A stretch of 13,723 bases of DNA from Bacteroidales bacterium UBA1204 (GTDB taxonomy: Bacteria; Bacteroidota; Bacteroidia; Bacteroidales; F082), in the NCBI GenBank assembly GCA_002310075.1, contig DBXU01000173.1:1-13723 (forward strand), given 5' to 3'. The position numbers and the translations under genes are program-made. How positions within the stretch are numbered: position 1 is the stretch's first letter; every line of letters starts with the position of its first letter. Shown here piece by piece: positions 6,392-12,721 of the stretch. The notes under the pieces are model-generated. The model was not told the DNA's origin, ran no database searches, and saw only the letters and a program-made list of their open reading frames with translations.

Positions 6392-6739
6392 ATGATTAAA
6401 CGACTGAATTTTATTGTTTTAACATTCTTTGCATGCTTGTTGTTTGCCTCTTGTTCACGTCCTTCCTTGATTGGAACATGGATTGAACCCGTCTCCGACG
6501 AGGGCATTACAGGTGAAATAGGCTTCACATTGCTTGAGAATGGCGAGGTGATTCCCATCAATATGGGCTTTGCTGAGTTCCATTCCTGGGAGAAGTCAGG
6601 CGATATGATTTATTTCAAGGGCTCTTATACGGGCACGAATCCTCATGACTTTGTGGATACGATGAAGATCGTCAAGGTCGATGAGACGCAACTTGTCCTT
6701 GAGCAAGCCGGTTATACGGTGACATACCAAAGGAAATAA
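6392..6739 (+). CDS. Small lipocalin-like lipoprotein
   Basis: A 115-residue exported protein. The N-terminus MIKRLNFIVLTFFACLLFASC is a lipoprotein signal peptide with lipobox FASC and lipidated Cys21. No acidic run follows the Cys (CSRPS), so the surface-export signal seen on some Bacteroidetes lipoproteins is not evident and a periplasm-facing location is likelier. The mature part begins LIGTWIEP and has alternating beta-type segments (EIGFTLLENGEVIPI, MIYFKGSYTG, MKIVKVDETQLVLE), the pattern of small lipocalin-like domains common in this phylum. Ligand and role are unknown. The start at 6392 is the first ATG after the promoter. arcC begins 39 bases downstream with no terminator between, so they may be cotranscribed, but no functional link is evident. 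Confidence 0.82.
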   Translation: MIKRLNFIVLTFFACLLFASCSRPSLIGTWIEPVSDEGITGEIGFTLLENGEVIPINMGFAEFHSWEKSGDMIYFKGSYTGTNPHDFVDTMKIVKVDETQLVLEQAGYTVTYQRK

Positions 6740-6778
6740 GATTTTGCGTAAAGATAATAAACTACAAATTAAATATTT

Positions 6779-7720
6779 ATGAAGAAATTAGCTGTCATCG
6801 CTTTCGGCGGAAACGCACTGCTGAGAGGCGGACAAAAGGGAACCTACAGGGAACAGATGGAAAACGTCACGGAGACGTGCCATTCCTTGCTTCCCTTTCT
6901 AAAAAATGATTACAACCTGGTGATTGGCCATGGTAATGGCCCTCAGGTGGGCAATGTGATGCTGCAGCATGAGGCTGGTCACCATCAGTTTGGAGTGCCG
7001 GGCATGCCTATCGACTTCTGTGTCGCCGAGACCCAAGGTTTGATTGGTTTCATGATCGAGATGGGTTTGGGCAAGACTTTTGCCAAGGAAGGCCTGAAAC
7101 GCAATGTCGTCACTCTTGTGACCCAAGTCGTGGTTGACAAGAACGACCCCATGTTCCAGAACCCGACCAAGCCCGTTGGCCCTTATTACTCCAAGGAAGA
7201 GGCTGAGAAATATGCTGCAGAGACGGGCGCCATCTATAGGGAAGACCCCAAAGGCCGTGGCTGGCGTAAGGTGGTTGCATCTCCGAAACCTATTGCAATC
7301 CAGAACGTTGACTTGGTGAAGCAACTTGCCGAGCAAGGCAACATCGTCATCACTGTGGGTGGTGGCGGCATCCCTGTCATCGAGAAGCCAGACGGTAGCT
7401 TGGGCGGTGTCGAGGCTGTCATCGACAAGGACCTCGCTTCAGCCATGACAGCCATCAACATTCATGCTGACGAGTTCTACATCCTCACCGATGTGCCGAA
7501 GGTCTACATCAACTTCCGCAAGGAAAACGAGAAGGCTTTGGATACCATCACAGTGGCCGAAGCAAAGAAACATTTGGCTGACGGACAGTTCACCGAAGGC
7601 AGCATGGCTCCCAAGGTGCGTGCCGCCATCCTGTTTGTGGAAGCCACGGGTCATGAAGCCATCATCACCGAAGCCACCAGGCTCGGCGATCCCACTTGTG
7701 GGACAAGAATCATTGCATAA
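6779..7720 (+). CDS. arcC: Carbamate kinase
   Basis: A 313-residue cytoplasmic enzyme of the amino acid kinase family, normal length. It catalyses the reversible transfer between carbamoyl phosphate plus ADP and carbamate plus ATP, classically the last, ATP-yielding step of the arginine deiminase pathway. Seen: GGNALL (10-15), GHGNGPQVG (50-58), KPVGPYY (131-137), RKVVASP (163-169), VGGGGIPV (193-200), VIDKDLAS (214-221) and SMAPKV (275-280), all typical of ArcC rather than of acetylglutamate or aspartate kinases. No arginine deiminase or ornithine carbamoyltransferase gene is in the window, so the enzyme may serve other carbamoyl phosphate sources. No good promoter is seen in the 39-base gap before it. 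A strong hairpin terminator follows. Confidence 0.96.
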   Translation: MKKLAVIAFGGNALLRGGQKGTYREQMENVTETCHSLLPFLKNDYNLVIGHGNGPQVGNVMLQHEAGHHQFGVPGMPIDFCVAETQGLIGFMIEMGLGKTFAKEGLKRNVVTLVTQVVVDKNDPMFQNPTKPVGPYYSKEEAEKYAAETGAIYREDPKGRGWRKVVASPKPIAIQNVDLVKQLAEQGNIVITVGGGGIPVIEKPDGSLGGVEAVIDKDLASAMTAINIHADEFYILTDVPKVYINFRKENEKALDTITVAEAKKHLADGQFTEGSMAPKVRAAILFVEATGHEAIITEATRLGDPTCGTRIIA

Positions 7721-7741
7721 AGCATTTGTTTTTGTAATCCT

Positions 7742-7774
7742 AAAAGCTGCGGAGCTTGGCTTCGCAGCTTTTTT
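7742..7774. terminator. Strong intrinsic terminator between convergent arcC and transferase gene
   Basis: Arms 7742-7755 (AAAAGCTGCGGAGC) and 7759-7772 (GCTTCGCAGCTTTT) pair over 14 bp with one G-T wobble around a TTG triloop. The T-run extends to 7774. The minus-strand transcript sees a shorter T-run. The structure touches the stop codon of the minus-strand gene at 7773-7775, so one hairpin can serve both genes. Confidence 0.88.
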
Positions 7775-8339
7775 ATTGTGCAAACGCCACAGTCAGGGCA
7801 TAGCGTCTCTCATGGTTGACGTATGTCTCCAGCCGGTAGCCCGCACCGTCCAAAACGTGATGCAGGTCATTGACGATTCCTGTGCCACGCAGCTTCACGA
7901 CAGCTTCTTTCTTGGTCCAAAACTGGGTGAAAGCCTCTACGGGGTCACCCGATGCCTCGATCCATGCTGCCTCGGCAGGATTCATGGTCCTGCGTAATAA
8001 GGCGAGATTGCTCTTTCGGAAACTCTCGATGTCGATCCCGACAGGGGAGAAGTCGACGGCAACGGCGAGGCCGTTTTTGCAATGGCTGAGGTTGAAATGA
8101 ACGTCAGGGTGGTGTAGGAGAAAAGGCTTGCCGTGTTCGTTGTAGCCCATCTCTAAATTGGTGATTCCTAATGGTTTCAGCAATTCTTGTAGCATAAGCC
8201 ATGACTTCAGGCATGAGAATTGCCCGAAGAGGTGCTTGTAGCCCAAAGCCTCGTCGCGGCGTTGCTCGTTCACCAAGGGGAGCATGCGTCGCACCTCGGC
8301 TTCAGTGACTTGGGTCATATCATCGAAAAGGGAGACCAT
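7773..8339 (-). CDS. 4'-phosphopantetheinyl transferase, Sfp-type
   Basis: A 188-residue cytoplasmic enzyme that transfers phosphopantetheine from coenzyme A to a serine of acyl or peptidyl carrier proteins. Seen: the NEHGKPFL motif (67-74), FNLSHCKNGLAVAV (82-95), VGIDIE (100-105, Mg-binding Asp103 and Glu105), and FWTKKEAVVKLRGTG (140-154) with the Trp-x-x-Lys-Glu signature at 141-145. The order and spacing are those of the Sfp branch, though it is shorter than Sfp (about 224). ATG at 8339 is chosen because the alternative upstream TTG start at 8360 overlaps the promoter -7 box. It is divergent from an acyl-CoA synthetase. No polyketide or nonribosomal synthetase is nearby, so the target could be the fatty acid carrier protein or a remote system. 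Confidence 0.9.
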   Translation of the reverse strand: MVSLFDDMTQVTEAEVRRMLPLVNEQRRDEALGYKHLFGQFSCLKSWLMLQELLKPLGITNLEMGYNEHGKPFLLHHPDVHFNLSHCKNGLAVAVDFSPVGIDIESFRKSNLALLRRTMNPAEAAWIEASGDPVEAFTQFWTKKEAVVKLRGTGIVNDLHHVLDGAGYRLETYVNHERRYALTVAFAQ

Positions 8340-8357
8340 GTGGTGTTTTGTAGGTTG

Positions 8358-8365
8358 CAAAAATA
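8358..8365 (-). promoter_or_regulatory. -7 box for the phosphopantetheinyl transferase gene
   Basis: On the minus strand TATTTTTG matches TAnnTTTG and would start transcription near 8352, giving a leader of only about 13 bases before the ATG at 8339. No clear -33 element is seen. Confidence 0.6.
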
Positions 8366-8400
8366 GTCAATCTTGGCGAATCTGACGTGAAAATAATTTC

Positions 8401-8415
8401 GGTGACAAAATCACC
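8401..8415. repeat. Short inverted repeat in the transferase/synthetase intergenic region
   Basis: GGTGA (8401-8405) and TCACC (8411-8415) are perfect inverted arms around CAAAA. It lies between the two divergent genes, upstream of both predicted promoters. It is a weak operator candidate and too short to be sure of. Confidence 0.3.
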
Positions 8416-8476
8416 TTGTTTGTTAAGAAAAAGACGGCTCGTTTGGATAAAAGGGAAGGGCAACTTGTTTTTCTTT

Positions 8477-8484
8477 TATTTTCG
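8477..8484 (+). promoter_or_regulatory. Possible -7 box for the acyl-CoA synthetase gene
   Basis: TATTTTCG differs from TAnnTTTG at one base and lies 20 bases before the ATG at 8504. No spaced TTTG is seen upstream. Confidence 0.35.
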
Positions 8485-8503
8485 CATCAGTTTTTCATCG
8501 GAT

Positions 8504-10327
8504 ATGGAAAAGAAAGAAATAAAAAGGAATAAGGTTCAGGCTTTTGCCGACATTCCGCCCCGTACTTTCGACCTGCTGCCCAGGTATATGGATAAATATG
8601 GCAAGAAAAAAGCCATGTTTGCCTGTAAGGACGAAGGACATTGGAAGAAATACAAATGCCGTGATTTCATCAAGATGACGGATGCCCTAAGCATCGGACT
8701 GATTGGTCTGGGTGTGATGAAGGGCGACCGTGTGGCGGTGATTTCAAACAACTGCCCACAGTGGAATCTGGTGGACTTTGCCACGCAGCAGATCGGCGCC
8801 ATCTTGGTGCCTATCTATCCGACTGTGCGACAGAGCGACTATGAATATATCATCAACCATGCCGAGCCCCGAGTCATTTTTGTAGAGGGTGCTTTGTTGT
8901 ATAATAAAGTCAAAGACATCATCGCTGCCATGCCACAGCCTCCCAGGGTGTTTGTCTTCAACCCCGTTGAAGGACAGCTGACGTTACGCGGGCTGATGGT
9001 ATCGGTGAAGACAGACAAGAAGCATATCCAACAGTTAGAGCTTCGCAAGGATGCCGTTGTTCCCGAAGACGTGGCCACCATCATTTATACCTCTGGAACT
9101 TTAGGTACTCCTAAGGGTGTCATGCTGACACATTATAACCTGATGAGTTGTGTTGCCCATTACGGTCCCCATTATCCTGTGCCGAGTTCGCACAAGGTGG
9201 TGAGTTTCCTGCCTCTTTCGCACATCTATGAACGTTCGGTGCTTTACACGCATCTTTACCTCGGCAACTCCACTTATTATGTTGAAAACTTCGGTACTAT
9301 CATGCGCGATATCGCTGACGTGAGGCCTGAGCATTTTACTACGGTGCCACGCGTTATCGAAAAGGTGTATAACGGCATCATGCGCAAGGGCGAGAAGCTC
9401 AAAGGCTTGAAGAAACGCATCTTCTATTGGGCATTCCAATTGGCAGAGCGCTATGATGAAACAGGACAGAAAAACGGTAGAGCCTATCGCTTTAAACTAT
9501 ATTGGGCCAATAGGCTGGTCTTCAAGGATGTGAGGAAAGCCTTTGGAGGCCGTTTGGAGTTCATCATTTCGGGCGGTGCCAGCTTGCAGCCACGTTTGGT
9601 GCGACTTTTTGCCGCCATGAACATCCCGATTATCGAAGGCTATGGTCTGACGGAGACCTCGCCGGTGATTGCCACCAACAGCTTGGCCTTGGGTATCATC
9701 AAGGCTGGAACTGTAGGCGTGCCTTGCAGCAGTGTGCAATTCAAGATCGACCCGGAGACGGGCGAAATCCTCGTCAAAGGCTCTGCCGTGATGAAAGGAT
9801 ACTACAAGAACGAGGAACAGACCAAGATTGCCATCGACGAGGAAGGTTACTTCCATACTGGCGACATTGGCGAGTTCGACGAGGACGGCTTGCTGAAGAT
9901 CACGGGCCGCATGAAGGAGATCTTCAAGGACTCGATGGGCAAATACATCTCCCCAGCGCTGATCGAAGGTAAGTTTACCGAGTCGCCATTCATCAGCATG
10001 ATGATGGTGGTGGGCGAGAACCAGAAGTTTGCTGCCGCCCTGATCGTGCCCAATTTCGAGAATCTGAAGACCTGGTGCGAGGAGAATCACATCACTTACA
10101 CCACGAATACAGAGATGATCCACGAAAAAGCCGTTAACGACCGTTTCCGTAAAGAAGTCGACAAATACAATAAGTTCTTTGGCGATTTCGAAAAGGTGAA
10201 ACGTTTCGAGCTGGTTGATCGTGAATGGACCATTGACGAAGGCGAGGTTACGCCGAGCCTGAAGATACGCCGCAAAATCATTGCTGAGCATTTCCAGGGA
10301 TTGATTGACGAAATGTATGCGGAATAA
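8504..10327 (+). CDS. Long-chain fatty acyl-CoA synthetase (AMP-forming)
   Basis: A 607-residue ANL-superfamily adenylating enzyme that activates a fatty acid to acyl-AMP and then acyl-CoA. Seen: P-loop YTSGTLGTPKG (195-205), LPLSHIYER (236-244), SGGASL (356-361), EGYGLTETSP (378-387), HTGDIGEFDEDG (451-462), the hinge region ITGRMKEIFK (466-475) with KYISP (480-484), and near the C-terminus EVTPSLKIRRK with the probable catalytic Lys587. The P-loop has Leu200 where most relatives have a second Thr. Length and motif set match long-chain synthetases of the FAA1/FadD15 type. The ATG at 8504 is preferred; a longer in-frame reading from 8387 adds 39 residues without similarity. No membrane anchor is evident. 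It is divergent from the phosphopantetheinyl transferase, and a terminator follows immediately. Confidence 0.93.
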   Translation: MEKKEIKRNKVQAFADIPPRTFDLLPRYMDKYGKKKAMFACKDEGHWKKYKCRDFIKMTDALSIGLIGLGVMKGDRVAVISNNCPQWNLVDFATQQIGAILVPIYPTVRQSDYEYIINHAEPRVIFVEGALLYNKVKDIIAAMPQPPRVFVFNPVEGQLTLRGLMVSVKTDKKHIQQLELRKDAVVPEDVATIIYTSGTLGTPKGVMLTHYNLMSCVAHYGPHYPVPSSHKVVSFLPLSHIYERSVLYTHLYLGNSTYYVENFGTIMRDIADVRPEHFTTVPRVIEKVYNGIMRKGEKLKGLKKRIFYWAFQLAERYDETGQKNGRAYRFKLYWANRLVFKDVRKAFGGRLEFIISGGASLQPRLVRLFAAMNIPIIEGYGLTETSPVIATNSLALGIIKAGTVGVPCSSVQFKIDPETGEILVKGSAVMKGYYKNEEQTKIAIDEEGYFHTGDIGEFDEDGLLKITGRMKEIFKDSMGKYISPALIEGKFTESPFISMMMVVGENQKFAAALIVPNFENLKTWCEENHITYTTNTEMIHEKAVNDRFRKEVDKYNKFFGDFEKVKRFELVDREWTIDEGEVTPSLKIRRKIIAEHFQGLIDEMYAE

Positions 10328-10332
10328 AAAAG

Positions 10333-10362
10333 AAGCGGCCTCTGCGGAGGTCGCTTTTTTTT
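10333..10362 (+). terminator. Intrinsic terminator of the acyl-CoA synthetase gene
   Basis: AAGCGGCCTC (10333-10342) pairs with GAGGTCGCTT (10347-10356) with one G-T wobble around loop TGCG, followed by a T-run ending at 10362. The stem starts 5 bases after the stop codon. Confidence 0.88.
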
Positions 10363-10363
10363 G

Positions 10364-10371
10364 TATCTTTG
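10364..10371 (+). promoter_or_regulatory. -7 box of the CPA2 antiporter gene
   Basis: TATCTTTG matches TAnnTTTG, one base after the terminator T-run and 16 bases before the ATG at 10388. The -33 position falls inside the terminator hairpin and has no TTTG, so upstream readthrough and initiation would compete for the same DNA. Confidence 0.6.
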
Positions 10372-10387
10372 CGCCAAACATGTTTTT

Positions 10388-12673
10388 ATGGAATCCCTAC
10401 CTGCATTATTTTCAGATTTAGCCTTGATATTGGTCACGGCTGGTATTACCACCGTTATTTTCAAATGGTTGAAGCAACCCGTTGTGTTGGGCTACATCAT
10501 CGCCGGATTTTTGATTGGTCCCAACTTCGAATGGTTCCCCGTTATCAACGACCACACGAGTGTGGAGACCTGGAGCGAAATCGGTATGGTGTTCATGCTG
10601 TTCGGTATTGGCTTGGAGTTTAGCTTTAAGAAGCTGAAGAAAGTGGGAGGGACGGTAGGCATCACTGCACTTACGGAGCTGGTGACCATGTGTGTGGTAG
10701 GCTTCTTGCTTGGAAAACTGTTGGGTTGGTCGCAAATGGATTGCATCTTTCTAGGCGCTATGCTGTCGATTTCCTCCACGACGATTATCGCCAAGGCTTT
10801 CGACGACATGAAGTTGCATCGCGAAAAGTTTAGCGGCAATGTCATCGGTGAGCTGGTGGTGGAGGACTTGGAAGCTGTCTTGCTCATGGTGATCCTATCT
10901 ACCTTGGCTGTGAGTAAGACCTTCGATGGCATGCAGTTGGTGACGAGTATGTTGAAGCTCGGCTTCTTCTTGTTGGTATGGTTCATCGGCGGTATTTTTT
11001 TGGTGCCAACGGTGTTGCGTTGGTCGCGTAAGTTTATGTCGGAGGAGACGTTGACGGTGTTTTCGGTCGGCTTGTGCTTCTTGATGGTCGTTTTGGCCAA
11101 TATCGCGGGCTTCTCTTCGGCCTTGGGCGCCTTCATCATGGGCTCGATTCTGGCTGAGACCCTTGAGGCCGAGATGATCCATAAGGTCACCACGCCGATC
11201 AAGAATTTGTTTGGCGCTGTGTTCTTCGTCTCTGTCGGTATGTTGGTCGACCCAAAGATATTGGTGGAGTATTGGTGGCAGATTTTGGTGATCACTGGCG
11301 TGTTGCTTCTATTCAAGCCGTTGAGCAATGTGGTGGGTCGCCTGCTGGCCGGCTTGGGCCTGAAACAGTCGATACAAGGCGGCTTCTGCTTCAGCCAGAT
11401 TGGAGAGTTTTCTTTCATCATCGCGTCGCTGGGCCTCAGCTATGGCGTCATCGACGAATTCCTTTATCCCATCATCGTCTCGGTTTCCATCATCACCACC
11501 TTCCTTACGCCATATGCCATCAAGGCTGCCTTGCCGACACACCATTGGATTACCCGTCATTTCCCGGAGTCCTGGCTTATGAAGTTGGAAAGCAACGATT
11601 CCGGTATTCGCGTGAAGAGCGGCAAGAAAATCAGCATGGGGAGCTTTATCGTAAGGCAGCTCAAGAACATCGTGATTTATCTTGCCATACTTATCGCGCT
11701 CATCCTCATCTGTTTCTTCATGAGCTCTTTCGTCATGAAGTTTGTTCCGGCGCCATGGGGCTCGGCGATATGTGCTGCAATCACTTTGATCCTAATATCG
11801 CCTTTCCTTTGGGCTATGGGCTTCAAGCATACTTTGGTGAAGACGACACGCAAGCTGATGGATGCGAGCCGTTTCAACAACACCGTCATTTTGATTATTT
11901 TCGTCATCCGGTTTGTTGTTGTTTGGGTTGTCGCCTATAGTGTGTTGCGCCATTTCCTGAACGGAGCTTTTTGGTCACATTTGGGTGTTGAATCCCCGTA
12001 TTTCAAGCTGATCAATATCGGATTCGGCATCATCTATGTAATCATGCTGAGGGCCTTAAGCCCTGCCATGAAGTTCTATAAGCGTATAGAAGGACGTTTT
12101 ATGGACAATCTCAACAAGAGGCAGCAAACACAGGTGTTTGCCATCCCTGAGATCCTGCAGGAAAACTGCCATCTCCAGAAGATGACGTTGAGTCCCGACA
12201 GCGTATATGCTGGCAAACTGATCAAGGATACGGATTTCCGCGACAACTATAACGTGAGTGTGGTCAGCGTGGAACGCGGCAAACAGCTTGTTGAGCTGCC
12301 CAAATCCGACTTCCAGCTGTTCCCGTTTGATAAGATCACATTTGTCGGCCATGAAGACCATCTTCGTCTGTTGCTGGGTAAGGTGGAGGCTTTTGATGAC
12401 ACGTTGATCCAGGAACATGAGGAGAGCGAAGTGGACTTGTATAAGGTGCAAGTGCGCTCCAACAGCCCTTACGTTGGTGTTGCCTTAATGGATTCTGGCT
12501 TGGCCGAACACTTTGAAGCCATGATCATCGCCATTGAGCGTGATGGCCAGTTTATCTTGAACCCCTCGGCGCGAATCACGTTCCTGCCTGACGATTTGGT
12601 GTGGTTCGTGGCGCAAAAGGACAAGGCCGAGATATTGATGAATTATAATCCAGAGTCAATTCAAAACGACTAA
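10388..12673 (+). CDS. CPA2-family cation:proton antiporter with two RCK_C-like domains
   Basis: A 761-residue inner-membrane transporter of the Kef/CPA2 family, expected to exchange K+ or Na+ for H+. Residues 1-385 are the antiporter core, with VVLGYIIAGFLIGP (32-45), GLEFSF (75-80), SSTTI (129-133) and the ion-site segment GELVVEDLEAV (154-164, Glu159-Asp160). Residues about 429-560 add four more hydrophobic helices not found in the classical core. Residues about 584-668 and 680-756 are two RCK_C/TrkA_C-like regulatory domains (for example SVYAGKLIKDTDFRDNYNV and SPYVGVALMDSGLAEHFEA). No Rossmann RCK_N (NAD-binding) domain is present, unlike KefB or KefC. ATG at 10388 is chosen because the promoter -7 box lies just upstream. 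topB starts 48 bases later with no terminator between. Substrate ion cannot be read from sequence. Confidence 0.92.
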   Translation: MESLPALFSDLALILVTAGITTVIFKWLKQPVVLGYIIAGFLIGPNFEWFPVINDHTSVETWSEIGMVFMLFGIGLEFSFKKLKKVGGTVGITALTELVTMCVVGFLLGKLLGWSQMDCIFLGAMLSISSTTIIAKAFDDMKLHREKFSGNVIGELVVEDLEAVLLMVILSTLAVSKTFDGMQLVTSMLKLGFFLLVWFIGGIFLVPTVLRWSRKFMSEETLTVFSVGLCFLMVVLANIAGFSSALGAFIMGSILAETLEAEMIHKVTTPIKNLFGAVFFVSVGMLVDPKILVEYWWQILVITGVLLLFKPLSNVVGRLLAGLGLKQSIQGGFCFSQIGEFSFIIASLGLSYGVIDEFLYPIIVSVSIITTFLTPYAIKAALPTHHWITRHFPESWLMKLESNDSGIRVKSGKKISMGSFIVRQLKNIVIYLAILIALILICFFMSSFVMKFVPAPWGSAICAAITLILISPFLWAMGFKHTLVKTTRKLMDASRFNNTVILIIFVIRFVVVWVVAYSVLRHFLNGAFWSHLGVESPYFKLINIGFGIIYVIMLRALSPAMKFYKRIEGRFMDNLNKRQQTQVFAIPEILQENCHLQKMTLSPDSVYAGKLIKDTDFRDNYNVSVVSVERGKQLVELPKSDFQLFPFDKITFVGHEDHLRLLLGKVEAFDDTLIQEHEESEVDLYKVQVRSNSPYVGVALMDSGLAEHFEAMIIAIERDGQFILNPSARITFLPDDLVWFVAQKDKAEILMNYNPESIQND

Positions 12674-12686
12674 ATAGATTGTAACA

Positions 12687-12721
12687 ACTCTATACTCTAA
12701 ACTCTCAACTCTAAACTAACC
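12687..12721 (+). repeat. Heptamer tandem repeat in front of topB
   Basis: Successive 7-base units read ACTCTAT, ACTCTAA, ACTCTCA, ACTCTAA and a decayed ACTAACC that ends at the base before the topB ATG. The stretch has no G. It fills nearly all of the space between the antiporter stop and topB and would form the translation-initiation leader of topB. Confidence 0.75.

Noticed and set aside
7464..7997. 177-residue plus-strand open frame spanning the arcC end and the transferase gene
   Set aside because: It crosses a strong terminator and overlaps two well-supported genes in other frames.
9497..10381. 294-residue minus-strand open frame over the acyl-CoA synthetase
   Set aside because: It is fully antisense to a well-supported gene, has no motif, and would have to start beyond the terminator and promoter at 10333-10371.
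10492..11421. 309-residue minus-strand open frame over the antiporter
   Set aside because: Low-complexity Lys/Asn/Thr-rich translation antisense to conserved transmembrane helices; no promoter or motif.
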